Origin: Aurantiacibacter poecillastricola
GTDB lineage: Bacteria; Pseudomonadota; Alphaproteobacteria; Sphingomonadales; Sphingomonadaceae
Assembly: GCF_030730945.1 (NCBI RefSeq)
Contig: NZ_JAVAMS010000002.1
Span: 1 to 64,000, forward strand
DNA: 64,000 bases
Direction: 5' to 3'
Part shown: positions 27,396 to 36,907 of the stretch, one piece after another
Position numbering within the stretch: position 1 is the first letter of the stretch
Layout of the letters: each line of letters opens with the position of its first letter
The notes under the pieces: model-generated
Databases searched by the model: none
Seen by the model: the letters and a program-made list of their open reading frames with translations, nothing else
Told to the model about the DNA's origin: nothing
Position numbers and translations under genes: made by a program

Positions 27396-27719
27396 CTTAA
27401 TGTGTCATTTCTCGGGAGTGAAATCAGCTAATCCGAGGGGTATCGCGCAGTCTCCCGCACCGTCACAATGTTCTGCGCCGACAACCGTCATAAGTTTGGA
27501 AACTGCATCCTGCTTTTTACTCAGCGCGTGGAGTGGGTGCTTTCGTTCTTGGTGAACAGATAAAACATGTGACGTGAGCAAGGCACCTTCCGCGTGCAAG
27601 GTGTACTAAGGGCAATGGCGACGCTTCCCCAACCCATCAAACTCCGGGCTTTCGACACCTGGTTCTTTTCCCGTCCGTTTCATACAATGAGTAACTGGAC
27701 CATCTAAGTCGTTGAAAAG

Positions 27720-27753
27720 GTGGGGGCGTGGCAAGGAGTGAACTTGCGACCCC
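27720..27753 (-). other. tRNA 3'-end-like fragment
   Basis: Read on the minus strand, GGGGTCGCAAGTTCACTCCTTGCC resembles a T-arm (stem GCAAG/CTTGC, 7-nt loop TTCACTC) followed by an acceptor-like ACGCCCCCACC. No matching 5' half is visible and the invariant A58 is missing, so this is at best a degenerate relic. Confidence 0.25.
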
Positions 27754-27788
27754 AGCAGACAATGTTGGTCCGTTACTGCCGCATAGTG

Positions 27789-27812
27789 TGGGGAATAGTG
27801 TGGGTAGGCAGC
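27789..27812 (+). repeat. 24-bp direct repeat, copy 2
   Basis: TGGGG-AATAGT-GTGGGTAGGCAGC, 417 bases after copy 1 and in the same orientation, with four mismatches. Confidence 0.5.
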
Positions 27813-27867
27813 GCATTGGACAAGATGAAAATACGTAAAAACAGTATTATATGGTCAGGATCATGCG

Positions 27868-27883
27868 GACTCCCGCTCCGCCA
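27868..27883 (+). other. tRNA-3'-end-like 16-mer (possible attachment core)
   Basis: GACTCCCGCTCCGCCA has the form of the last bases of a tRNA gene (end of T-loop, T-stem strand, acceptor strand, CCA) but nothing upstream folds as a tRNA. Such orphan 3' ends mark the far side of tRNA-targeted integrations. Confidence 0.3.
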
Positions 27884-27976
27884 CTCATAAACTATTGATA
27901 GATAGGGATTTATCCCATTCTCTTGGCTCACCGTTCCGCGGGAGCGCCGCTTTCCTGCGTCGTCCCTCGGGAAGTC

Positions 27977-29581
27977 TCATTCGGAAGCGGTCTCGGCGTC
28001 GCGCCGGATATGGAGTGTCTGTGTCGGATAGGCGATGGCGAGGCCGGCCTTCTCGAGACCCTCGAAGATCTGCATGAGCAGGTTCTGCCGGATTGCCAGA
28101 CTCTCGTCGTATTCGGGCACTTCGATATAGGCGAACACTTCGATATCCAGCGAGCTCGCGCCGAAAGCGGCCAGCTTCGCACGCCGGGGATCCTCGGCGA
28201 TAAGCGGATGGTCGGTGAGCACCTTCTCGATGATGGCCACGCCCTGTCGCAATTGCGCTGCCGAGATCCCGTATTCCAGCCCGATCACCGGATTGAACAG
28301 GAAGCGATCCCGCTTCGAGTAGTTCTCGATCTGCCGCGAGGAGAAATCGCCATTGGGGATCGTCACTATCGTGCGATCGAGTGTGCGGATGCGGGTCGAG
28401 CGCATGCCGATATCCTCGACCGTTCCAAGAACGTCACCGACGCGGCAGAAATCGCCCACCTGAATGGGCCGGTCCGCCACCACCATGACGCTGCCGACCA
28501 GGTTCTCGATCGTCTTTTGCGCGCCCAGGGCAAGGGCGAGACCGCCAATGCCGAGCGCCGCAAGGCCGGTCGTGATATCGATCCCGAGAGTGTCGAGAAT
28601 CGCGACGCCCGCTATCGCCGCTATCAGCAGTTTGACAGCTCGCCGGGCAAGGACGACGGCGGAAGACGCCTGGCGACGCTCTCGCGCGTTGAGCCTGCTC
28701 GTCAGCTTCCCCGCGACGGCGTCGACCAACCGGATTGCGAACCACGCCAGTGCCAGCCAGGCTACGATGCCGATGTAGCGCAGCATGAACTGGCGAGCGA
28801 CGATGGCGACCGGGGCCTCGCTCCCCCAGATCCTGAAAGTGATGGCGGCCAGCAAGAGCGCGAAGGGAGGCAAGGCGGCATGCAGGAAGCGGTAGATGCC
28901 GCTCACGTCGGGATCGGCGACAATCCGTCGCACGGCCCAGAGGATGGCTGCACATAGCAGCCAGTAAAACAGGAACGCTACGGCCAGCAGAACGAGAAGA
29001 AGCGCCCAGTCGCCAAGGGGCGCTCCGGCGAAGACAAGTCCGTCTACCGCCCCGGCCTGTGCGAGCTGATCGGCCCTTTCCTCGAGCGCCGCGATAGTCT
29101 GCTCCGACACCCGCCATGTAGCCTGCCCGCTACCGGATGCTACGCCTTCACCCGATTCCGCGACTTGCTGGGTCCGCGAGAGCAGGATCGGCACCTCGTT
29201 AGGGCCGGCAAGCGTGCCAACCCGCTCGAGGTCTGGCGCAAGTCCGTCCTGCAGGGTTCCATCGGCATCGTTCGACAATTCGGCGAAGGGTACTAGCTCG
29301 CCGCCTGTATCCAGCGAGGCCTGAAATGCGCGGGCCAGTCTTGCTCCGCCGAGCGGATCTTCTCCTTCAACCGCGAAGTAATTGCCCGCCAGGTCGTAAT
29401 TCTGTTCCGCCAGCGCGCCGATAAGAGCCGTTACCGCCGAGCGCGGTGTTTCTCGGCCAAAGGGATCCATCGCAGCGGCTGCGGTTTCCTCCTGCTCCGG
29501 AACTGGCAACTGCGCCCTGACCTCGTACGGTGATGAGAGCAGGATGCCCAGGAGAAGCAGGATCGCGGCAAAGCAACGCAT
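27977..29581 (-). CDS. MscS-family mechanosensitive ion channel
   Basis: 534 residues. A signal peptide (MRCFAAILLLLGILLSSPYEVRA) is followed by a periplasmic domain of about 190 residues and several TM helices from about residue 200. The MscS core is clear: GLAALGIGGLALALGAQKTIENLVGSVMVV is the glycine/alanine-rich pore helix, followed by the beta-domain with RVGDVLGTVEDIGMRSTRI and TIPNGDFSS. It opens on membrane tension to release solutes. The ATG at 29,581 with AGAGGA upstream is chosen over 29,623 because it gives a clean signal peptide. It is longer than E. coli MscS (286), placing it with large MscS-like channels. Confidence 0.88.
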   Translation of the reverse strand: MRCFAAILLLLGILLSSPYEVRAQLPVPEQEETAAAAMDPFGRETPRSAVTALIGALAEQNYDLAGNYFAVEGEDPLGGARLARAFQASLDTGGELVPFAELSNDADGTLQDGLAPDLERVGTLAGPNEVPILLSRTQQVAESGEGVASGSGQATWRVSEQTIAALEERADQLAQAGAVDGLVFAGAPLGDWALLLVLLAVAFLFYWLLCAAILWAVRRIVADPDVSGIYRFLHAALPPFALLLAAITFRIWGSEAPVAIVARQFMLRYIGIVAWLALAWFAIRLVDAVAGKLTSRLNARERRQASSAVVLARRAVKLLIAAIAGVAILDTLGIDITTGLAALGIGGLALALGAQKTIENLVGSVMVVADRPIQVGDFCRVGDVLGTVEDIGMRSTRIRTLDRTIVTIPNGDFSSRQIENYSKRDRFLFNPVIGLEYGISAAQLRQGVAIIEKVLTDHPLIAEDPRRAKLAAFGASSLDIEVFAYIEVPEYDESLAIRQNLLMQIFEGLEKAGLAIAYPTQTLHIRRDAETASE

Positions 29582-29788
29582 ATATCCTCTAAGAGCGGTA
29601 TACGCACCAGGATACAAGTGCACGTTGACCCGGGGCGGTTACCGGATGTTGCTTTCCTTGTGCCCTTCCGTTCTGGACACAGGCCCATGCGCCCTGTGTT
29701 TGACGACCTCTGCTGCTCGCCTTAGCGTGCCCGCCAGAGTGCAACCCATTTGATTTGATGGAACAAGACCCTGCGTCTCACCTCACCT

Positions 29789-30916
29789 TTGATCCTGCCG
29801 GTCGTGCCGCTGTCTGCCCTGCTGGCACTATCTTCTCCACCAGAGACGGAAATCGCTCATCGACCGGCGCTGCCAACAGAGCTCGGTAAGGCCGAGCCTG
29901 CCGTGAAGTGTGCCCACGATGTCGAGGCGAAGCTCACGAGCTCGCAAACACTCACTCCGGCTGTATTGGATTTCAACACCGCATCGCTCATCGACCCGAG
30001 CAGGTCGGAGCATTTGCAGGGCATTGCCCGCTACGACCGGGATGGCAGGAGCTATTTGTTCGTTTCGCAAAGCCGCAAGGGTATGAAAGCCGGCATTCTG
30101 GCGACCGTCGAAATGGGGACGCGCGATGGAGGCGTGTGGAGATCGAACAGGCAGCTTGCCTCGCGCGGGCTTGATGGGATGTACCTCCCTCCGCCGCAGG
30201 CCGACCGGGTGATTGCCGTCAAGACCGACGAGGGCTTCTCGCAGTACAATCATCCGGGCGGACTTGCGATCGTCGGAGATGTTCTGGCGATCGGGATGGA
30301 AGGCGCGCATGACGAGACCGTCCATCCCAGGGGACGCGTGGACTTCTATCGCATTGAAAGCCCGACATCCCTTCGGTTGATCACCAGCCTGGCCAACTCC
30401 GGGCAGTATGCATCGTCCGTAGCGTTCACGAGGCTGGCCAGCGGCCACTACCTCCTCGCGGTGAGCGACAATTCGCCGAAGAACATCAGGTTGTATCGCT
30501 CCACCGGTGCCGGCGAGTTTGACGATAGCACCGAGTTCGAAGAGCTGGCCGTATTCACGGAAAGCGACCTCGCACCGGGCGACAACAAATATTTCCAGAA
30601 CCTCGATTTCATCACCGATTGCGCCTCGGGTCGACTGTATATGGTGCTGGCATTCCAGGACCATGACTTCTGGGGCCTTTCGCGGAAGAACCGGCTTGCG
30701 CGGTATGAGATAATGACCCCTGGAGAAACACCCGCCTTGCGCAGGCTGGGCATCCAGAAGATCAGCTGCGATCCGCCCCTTGCCAGCAATACGTGCAGTT
30801 TCGATGCGAGCTTCGGCGCTTATGTCACGTCGGAAGGTCAGCTCGTCTATTACTCATCGGAAAGCAGGAACACAGGCATGAACGGTTCGGTCAATTTCGG
30901 TGAGCTGGTCCCCTAA
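29789..30916 (+). CDS. Unknown exported protein, possibly beta-propeller
   Basis: About 375 residues, family not recognised. A short hydrophobic N-terminus (ILPVVPLSALLALSS) suggests export. Repeated strand-rich motifs (SEHLQGIARYDRDGRSYLFVSQS, NHPGGLAIVGDVLAIGMEG, YASSVAFTRLASGHYLLAVSD, NKYFQNLDFITDCASGRLYMVLAF) are spaced like blades of a beta-propeller. Two cysteine pairs near the C-terminus may form disulfides. The start is uncertain: TTG at 29,789 has no ribosome site and no ATG exists in frame upstream before a stop. It converges with the haloperoxidase gene across a hairpin. Confidence 0.6.
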   Translation: MILPVVPLSALLALSSPPETEIAHRPALPTELGKAEPAVKCAHDVEAKLTSSQTLTPAVLDFNTASLIDPSRSEHLQGIARYDRDGRSYLFVSQSRKGMKAGILATVEMGTRDGGVWRSNRQLASRGLDGMYLPPPQADRVIAVKTDEGFSQYNHPGGLAIVGDVLAIGMEGAHDETVHPRGRVDFYRIESPTSLRLITSLANSGQYASSVAFTRLASGHYLLAVSDNSPKNIRLYRSTGAGEFDDSTEFEELAVFTESDLAPGDNKYFQNLDFITDCASGRLYMVLAFQDHDFWGLSRKNRLARYEIMTPGETPALRRLGIQKISCDPPLASNTCSFDASFGAYVTSEGQLVYYSSESRNTGMNGSVNFGELVP

Positions 30917-30978
30917 GCCTTGCGCGAGAAGTGTGAGCCAGCGCAGCAGGGTGATCTAGCTCATGGCCGACGAAGGGA

Positions 30979-31008
30979 GGGGCCGTTACCAAGTAATGCA
31001 ACGGCCCC
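30979..31008. terminator. Bidirectional hairpin between convergent genes
   Basis: GGGGCCGTT (30,979-30,987) and AACGGCCCC (31,000-31,008) form a perfect 9-bp stem with a 12-nt loop. It lies between the ends of the unknown exported protein gene and the haloperoxidase gene, where a shared terminator is expected. Confidence 0.6.
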
Positions 31009-31015
31009 CACGAAC

Positions 31016-33034
31016 TCAACTGCTGTATCTGCCGTACCAGTCCTCGGCGCGAGTTCCGTCCACCAGCACCCGCGATGGACCGCCATTGGCTACAATCTGG
31101 ATCGGTTCGCCATCGAAGGTGGTAAAGCGCATCGAAATGGGCTCGTCATACAGCGAGAGCTGTTCCTCGATTATCGACACGGCGATCCGTTCGCCCAGCC
31201 GCACGGATTCGTAGTAATCGGTATAGAAATGCACTCCCGCCATGTTGCGGGCGTTGGCGATGTTCATCGCCAGTTTGTCGAGTTCTCCCTGCACCGTGTA
31301 ACCCGCCTGGTCGGCTAGCGGCTGGAGTTCGCCGCCTTCGTTCTGGTTTCCGGGCGAGAAGTCGGGAGCGAACACGGGCCAGGGCCAGGGCCGCTCGGTA
31401 ACGCCGTCCGCCTCGAACATCTCGAAAAACGCCTTGAGCGCCGTAACGCAGGCACCGGCCACCGTCGCATGGCCCGCGCCATAGGCCGGATGCGTCGGGG
31501 AGCCTTCCGGGAAGGCAATCGGCAAGAGATAGTTCGCCGTATCGGCAATGTCGGGAAAACCCGGAAAATCCGCGGTGAGGTTCGGTTTTGGCGTGATCGC
31601 GCTGGCCGCGTTCATCGCAGCATTGTGAGCGGAAATTGCACCCAGCAACGAGGAAGGGATCTGCGCGGTCAGGGCGCTTACTGCGTCCGCCAGGTCGCCG
31701 TTCCCCAACTGGGCTGGATCATCCGCGTGCAAGGTGATCAGGGCCGCCGCAACTTCGGGCCGCATCCGCCGGTGATGCATCCACTTCTGCCGCCAGACAG
31801 CTTTCAACGCGCGGGTTGCAACCTCGGTCACCAGGCTGAGGATGTGCGGTCCTCCGAAGGAGGCGAAGGCTGAGCGGGTGGTACTGTTGGTTTCGGGTAA
31901 TCCGCGATCGATCGGGAAGCCGCCGCCATTCAGCATGATGAGGCAGGCCACGTGATATGCCTGGTACAAGGCATCGAAATGGACATAGGTCGCGATGTCG
32001 CGCGGTGTGGTCAGATAGCGACGACGGCCCAGGAAGACATCGAAACCGTTCGCATTCACCCCGTTCTGGGAATCGAGCCAAGCCGCCCAGTTGGTCAGGT
32101 AATCGACCCCCGGCGTGGCGACGATACTGCGCTGGTCGATGACCTGCGTTCCGTAGAAGACGAAGCCGTCATTATGATCGACTTCGGCGAAGATGCCGCG
32201 GAAAGCAGCACCGGCAGCATTGTTGGGAGCGTTCGTGCCATCCAGATTGAGGAAGGTGCCCGCCGGTCGGTCGTTCGTACTGCCCGTCAACAGGAATTGC
32301 GATGTCCAGTGGCCGTGCTTCGAACCGCGCGTCGATCCGCGAAAAAGGGCGTTTCCGCCTGTCACGATGCCGCGCGAATCGTATCGCCGCCTGGCTGCCG
32401 AGGACAGGTTGCCGACCGCGCCCCCGTTGAGAAACGGCACATTCTCCAGCGCGTCGATCACGCCTTGAACGGTTATTCCTCCTGCAGCGTTTCCATTGGC
32501 CGCGGCAATGTCGGTGAAAGGAACGTCGCGGCACAGCGCCATGGCGTAAAGCTCTGCCATTTCTGCTGCGAACTCCGGGCTCGCTATCGTTGGCGCGGGG
32601 CTTATGGCGAAAGCCCCGGCATCGGCCCCCTGCGTATCGCCCACCAGGCCGGTAAGCGGGCTGGTCAGTTTGCGATAGCCCGGCGCCCCGCCCGGATAAT
32701 CCGCGTATTGCGGGGGATTGCTGTCGTCGAACACGCCGGAGTTCGAGCGGTTGGCGCCGACAGGCAATGTCTCGAGAGCGCCGCTGTTTCCCGCTACCAG
32801 GGCAGCGACCATCGCGTGATAGGATGGTGCATGCACCTTGCCTGTCAGGTCATGCGGCAAGGACTTGTGATAATTGGCAAACCGGCCGAGGCCGAAGGCC
32901 GTCTCCTCACCGTTGACGGTGGTGTAGCCGCGCCCGCGCTGGTTCGCCAGGGGCGCCAGAGCTTCCCGGCGCTCTGCCGCCTGCTGCGCGCGGGCATGGC
33001 AATCGGGCACAGGTGATCCAAGAGTAGTGGACAT
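31016..33034 (-). CDS. Vanadium-dependent haloperoxidase-like protein (PAP2 superfamily)
   Basis: 672 residues. The vanadate-site motifs are recognisable in order: a Lys and Arg in QKWMHHRRMRPE, the glycine-histidine loop in HPAYGAGHATVAGA with the catalytic His, and the late Arg and His in NARNMAGVHFYTDYYES. The N-terminal GRGYTTVNGEETAFGLGRFANYHKSLPHD segment is typical of the bacterial/algal bromoperoxidase-like subgroup. No Sec signal is visible. Such enzymes oxidise halides with H2O2, though many bacterial members have untested activity. The ATG has AAGGATC upstream. Its neighbours do not suggest a pathway. Confidence 0.82.
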   Translation of the reverse strand: MSTTLGSPVPDCHARAQQAAERREALAPLANQRGRGYTTVNGEETAFGLGRFANYHKSLPHDLTGKVHAPSYHAMVAALVAGNSGALETLPVGANRSNSGVFDDSNPPQYADYPGGAPGYRKLTSPLTGLVGDTQGADAGAFAISPAPTIASPEFAAEMAELYAMALCRDVPFTDIAAANGNAAGGITVQGVIDALENVPFLNGGAVGNLSSAARRRYDSRGIVTGGNALFRGSTRGSKHGHWTSQFLLTGSTNDRPAGTFLNLDGTNAPNNAAGAAFRGIFAEVDHNDGFVFYGTQVIDQRSIVATPGVDYLTNWAAWLDSQNGVNANGFDVFLGRRRYLTTPRDIATYVHFDALYQAYHVACLIMLNGGGFPIDRGLPETNSTTRSAFASFGGPHILSLVTEVATRALKAVWRQKWMHHRRMRPEVAAALITLHADDPAQLGNGDLADAVSALTAQIPSSLLGAISAHNAAMNAASAITPKPNLTADFPGFPDIADTANYLLPIAFPEGSPTHPAYGAGHATVAGACVTALKAFFEMFEADGVTERPWPWPVFAPDFSPGNQNEGGELQPLADQAGYTVQGELDKLAMNIANARNMAGVHFYTDYYESVRLGERIAVSIIEEQLSLYDEPISMRFTTFDGEPIQIVANGGPSRVLVDGTRAEDWYGRYSS

Positions 33035-33379
33035 AACGCTGATCCTTCCAGGTCGAAGTTTCGTGTCAGCGATCCCAGTCCGCGGAACCTATGATACTTC
33101 GAATGCAACCCTCTCCGGGATACTTTCGCGACGAGTCAAAGATATAATCTTGGAATATTCGTGTTCGCAATTTGAATTGATCTCAAGATCAACAATTTGC
33201 ACCAAAAATCTATTTATTAAACGCAGTTAATTGGAACATCTCGCTGGCACCTTCCAAGACCTTACCAAAAGCCGGCGAAATTGTGGAGCGAGATAGACTT
33301 TGCGAGCGCGCCGCACGTCGCAATTTTCGCACGGGAAGGCGTAGCCGGTTGCGCCTTTCGAGATGGGCGCGCGGTACGA

Positions 33380-34276
33380 CTACCTGGTTTTCGCGAACTC
33401 GATCATTCGCTCGCGCAGCCATTTCAGGCCCCCGTCATTCTGCCTTGCGGAATGGAACTGCATCATCTCCCGCATCGTCGGCAGTTCGAACGGCGTTTCG
33501 CAGATCGCGAGCGAATGGAGCTGTCGGCACGCGTTAGCCAGCCGCTCGTGCATCACCGCTAGGCGCCTTGTTCCCTGTAGCAGCCAGGGAACCTGGATGA
33601 AGGACTGCGCGATCACTTCGATGCGCCGCTCCGGAACGAGGGGCCGCAAGAGCGCTTCTGCAAAGGTATCCTCGCCGCCGATCCGCACGGCGACATGGCC
33701 TGCATCCCGGAACGTGGCCAGATCCATGTGCTGCATCGCCGGATTTTCCGACCATCCCACTACGACATGGCGTTCCTCGAATACCAGCTCGCTTGGATGT
33801 TCGCCGGCGATGAACTGCTCCGGCGTCAGGATGAGATCGATCTCGCCATTGTCGAGGCGTCGCCGGCTGGCATCGCGGGGCAGCGATATCTCGAAGCGCA
33901 AGCCGGGAGCGGTTTGCTCCAGTTCGGAGATGAAGGGCACGAGAAGGACCGTCGTCGCATAGTCCGAAGCGTCGATGCGGAACGTTCGCTCGGACGTGGC
34001 AGGGTCGAATGTGGTTCCCGCCGCAATGACCCCGCGAAGTTGCGAGATCGTGGCGGCTACCTGAGGGGCAAGGGACAGTGCGTGCTGGGTCGGGATCATG
34101 CGCTTGCCATGCAGGACCAGCAGTTCATCCTTGAATGACTGCCGCAACCTGGAAAGCGCGGCGCTCATCGCGGACTGCGTGAGATTCAGGCGGCGGGCGG
34201 CCCCTGTAACGCTGCGTTCCTGCATCAGGACGTGGAAGGCCACGAGCAGGTTGAGGTCGAAATTGTCCAGTCTCAT
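33380..34276 (-). CDS. LysR-family transcriptional regulator (NodD-like group)
   Basis: 298 residues. The start MRLDNFDLNLLVAFHVLMQERSVTGAARRLNLTQSAMSAALSRLRQSFKDELLV gives a standard N-terminal winged helix at residues 5-62, with the NodD/NahR-type DLNLL entry. The inducer-binding domain follows from residue 90. The ATG at 34,276 is preferred over 34,306 because it puts the helix at the usual position. It is divergent from the TonB receptor and six-enzyme operon starting at 34,396, with 119 bp between, so it is the probable activator of that operon. Confidence 0.9.
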   Translation of the reverse strand: MRLDNFDLNLLVAFHVLMQERSVTGAARRLNLTQSAMSAALSRLRQSFKDELLVLHGKRMIPTQHALSLAPQVAATISQLRGVIAAGTTFDPATSERTFRIDASDYATTVLLVPFISELEQTAPGLRFEISLPRDASRRRLDNGEIDLILTPEQFIAGEHPSELVFEERHVVVGWSENPAMQHMDLATFRDAGHVAVRIGGEDTFAEALLRPLVPERRIEVIAQSFIQVPWLLQGTRRLAVMHERLANACRQLHSLAICETPFELPTMREMMQFHSARQNDGGLKWLRERMIEFAKTR

Positions 34277-34395
34277 GATGTATCGATACCGTGAATGGAC
34301 TTCCACAAAAACAAAAAATTAGACTGGTCCCCGGCAAGCTGCGATTCGTTCGCGCAGAAAGTCGCTGAAAAAGCGATGATTGGGAGATTCGAGTC

Positions 34396-36891
34396 ATGTC
34401 GAGATTGCTTTTCACGTCAACGGCCCTGGCGGCCTTGACATTCGCCCAGGGTGCCAGTGCGCAGGACGTGCAGGGAACTCAGGACGAGCCCGCGGCACAG
34501 GGCACCGCATCGGGCCTCAACACCATCACCGTTACCGCACAGCGGCGCGAGGAAAGCCTGCAGGACGCGGCCATTCCCATCAATGCCGTGAGTGGGGATG
34601 AACTGGCGCGGACAGGCGTTGTCGATGCGACCCAATTGAACAAGGTCGCACCTGCGCTGTATGTACCCGAGGCGGGCGGGGCGAATGTAGGCTACTTCAT
34701 CCGCGGTGTCGGCAACTTTGCCAACAACGGCTACACCAACCCTGCGGTCGCCTTCAATCTGGACGGCGTCTATATCGGGCGCCCCTCTTCTACCGTGGCC
34801 TCCTTTCTCGATGTCGACCGGGTGGAGGTGCTCAAGGGGCCGCAGGGCACCTTGTACGGGCGCAACGCGACTGGCGGCGCGGTCAATGTCATACCCAACG
34901 CGCCGCGCCTTGGGGTTCTCGAAGGCAGTGTAAGCGCGCAGTACGGCAATTACGATGCCATCCAGACGACCGGCATAATCAACCTGCCCGTTGGCGACAG
35001 CATCGCCGCGCGGTTGGCCGGTACCTATTCGGAGCGCGACGGCTATTACGATGACGGCACCGGTTCGGCAGAAGACCTTGCGCTTCGCGGGCAGCTGTTC
35101 TTCGAGATGTCCCCTGCCGCCGATCTGCGAATTTCCGCCGATTACTCAACGCAGAAGGGAACCGGCCCGGGACTCAATGTGGATGGCGTATACACCTTCG
35201 CGCCGTTCACGCCCAATGCCACCGTTCCCAACTGGCAGTTCATCGAGGCACCTGCGTCGGTGCGCGAACCGTTCACCGGGCTGTTCGCACCGCAATCGCT
35301 GGAATTCATCGAGGACAATGCCACGGCAGCGCCGCTCTATTCCCCGGTCGAAGGCTATGCCTATCCCTACAGGAACGACGAGTATTTGGGTATCAATGCC
35401 GAGTTCAACCTCGACCTGGGCGGGGCGGACCTTGTCTTAATCCCGGCATTCCGCCGTTCCCAGCTCGACAACCAGTTCAACGGTCCGCCTTTCAAGGCCG
35501 GGATCAACCAGGACACGGCGGAGCAATTCAGCATCGAGGGCCGGCTGTCGGGCGATGCAGGGCCGGTCGAGTGGCTGCTCGGGGCATATTACTTCGACGA
35601 AAGCGTCGAGGGCGTGAACTCCTACAACCAGTTCTCGACGACGTCCTTCCAGGATTTCGCCACGGATACTGAATCGGTCGCGGTGTTCGCCCGGGCCAGC
35701 TACAGCCTGACGGAGGATTTCCGTGTCGTGGGCGGGATACGCTACACCGACGAAAGCCGCTCTATCGACGCAGTTTCGATCAGCACGACCGGTGTCTGCC
35801 TGCGAGAATCCGCATTCGGTCCTCCCAGCTGCCCGCAAGTGCCGACCATCCCGGTGGGGCTGACCTTGCAGGACAGCCTCGAACAGCTCGACCCTGCGCT
35901 GTTTCCTGCCGGTTCTCCGCTCGATAGACCGGTTCCGTACGGCGCATTCCCTTATGGTCCGTTTGGACCCATGGGTCCGCAGGCGCTGCTGATCAACACG
36001 CCCACCGAGATCGTACGTTCTTCCGGGGACGAGGAAATCACATGGCGGGCCGCGCTCGAATACGATGCGACGCCCGACAACCTGCTATACGCCAGTTTCG
36101 AGACGGGCTTCCGCGCCGGTGGCTTTAACCTCACCTTCGGGCAGGAAGAGTACGATCCGGAATATATCGATGCCTACACTCTCGGATCCAAGAACAGCTT
36201 CTTCGACAATCGCCTGCAATTGAATTTCGAGGCGTTTTACTGGGAGTATCGCGGACAGCAGCTTGCCGCGCTGGGCATCGATGATCGTGGCAATAATTCC
36301 TTCTACACGCGAAATGTGGGCGAATCCTCGATCAAGGGCGCCGAGATCGATTTCCAGGCACTGCTGACCGAGACGACCCTGCTCCGCGGCGGTGTCCAGT
36401 ATCTCGACGCGACTTACGACACCTTCGTTTACGAACAGGTCGATCTTTCGGACGCGACCGATCCGCCCAATTTCCTTACCCCGATCACAGGGTGCGACTA
36501 TACCCAGAACCTGGGTGCCCAGCGCACCTTCACGGTCGACTGCTCGGGCAAGCCGGCGCTCAACGCACCGGACTGGACCCTCAGCCTGGGTGTCCAGCAG
36601 ACCTTCGAAATGCGCGACTACGAAGTGATCGCAACGCTGGACGGGCGCTATCGCAGCGACAGGGTTATCGGCTTCAACTACCTGCCGACCGGCAATAGCG
36701 GGGACGACGTCACCCTTGATGCCAGCATTTCGCTCGTCCCTTACGACAGGGGCTTCACGGCGAGCATATTCGTGCGCAACCTTACCAACGAGTCGATGCG
36801 GTCGCTTTATCAGCTTGGCGCGGCCAACGTCGCCTCGGCCACTCTCGAACCTCCGCGCACCTACGGTTTGCGGCTGGGTTACGAGTTCTAG
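34396..36891 (+). CDS. TonB-dependent outer-membrane receptor
   Basis: 831 residues. A signal peptide ends near GASAQ. The plug domain starts with ITVTAQRREESLQDAAIPINAVSGDEL and contains DRVEVLKGPQGTLYGRNATGGAVNV. The 22-strand barrel follows and the protein ends in an aromatic residue (GLRLGYEF). The sphingomonad-type plug suggests uptake of an organic substrate rather than a siderophore. Sixteen bases separate it from the flavin monooxygenase gene, so it is the first gene of an apparent seven-gene operon and probably imports that pathway's substrate. Confidence 0.92.
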   Translation: MSRLLFTSTALAALTFAQGASAQDVQGTQDEPAAQGTASGLNTITVTAQRREESLQDAAIPINAVSGDELARTGVVDATQLNKVAPALYVPEAGGANVGYFIRGVGNFANNGYTNPAVAFNLDGVYIGRPSSTVASFLDVDRVEVLKGPQGTLYGRNATGGAVNVIPNAPRLGVLEGSVSAQYGNYDAIQTTGIINLPVGDSIAARLAGTYSERDGYYDDGTGSAEDLALRGQLFFEMSPAADLRISADYSTQKGTGPGLNVDGVYTFAPFTPNATVPNWQFIEAPASVREPFTGLFAPQSLEFIEDNATAAPLYSPVEGYAYPYRNDEYLGINAEFNLDLGGADLVLIPAFRRSQLDNQFNGPPFKAGINQDTAEQFSIEGRLSGDAGPVEWLLGAYYFDESVEGVNSYNQFSTTSFQDFATDTESVAVFARASYSLTEDFRVVGGIRYTDESRSIDAVSISTTGVCLRESAFGPPSCPQVPTIPVGLTLQDSLEQLDPALFPAGSPLDRPVPYGAFPYGPFGPMGPQALLINTPTEIVRSSGDEEITWRAALEYDATPDNLLYASFETGFRAGGFNLTFGQEEYDPEYIDAYTLGSKNSFFDNRLQLNFEAFYWEYRGQQLAALGIDDRGNNSFYTRNVGESSIKGAEIDFQALLTETTLLRGGVQYLDATYDTFVYEQVDLSDATDPPNFLTPITGCDYTQNLGAQRTFTVDCSGKPALNAPDWTLSLGVQQTFEMRDYEVIATLDGRYRSDRVIGFNYLPTGNSGDDVTLDASISLVPYDRGFTASIFVRNLTNESMRSLYQLGAANVASATLEPPRTYGLRLGYEF

Positions 36892-36907
36892 GAACGCGAG
36901 GGCAGGC

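Larger units (their letters stand above)
27279..27976. other. 698-bp gene-free stretch, probable integration scar
   Basis: No credible gene on either strand. It holds the ligI hairpin, the two 24-bp direct repeats, the tRNA-like fragment at 27,720, and GACTCCCGCTCCGCCA at 27,868-27,883, which reads like the 3' end of a tRNA gene without its body. The composition is AT-richer than its flanks. To the left is the lig island, to the right a housekeeping-type mscS gene, so this may be the right-hand boundary of acquired DNA. Confidence 0.45.

Noticed and set aside
27279..27976. Intact tRNA gene
   Set aside because: T-arm-like and 3'-end-like fragments are present, but no full cloverleaf with D-arm and anticodon arm could be built on either strand.
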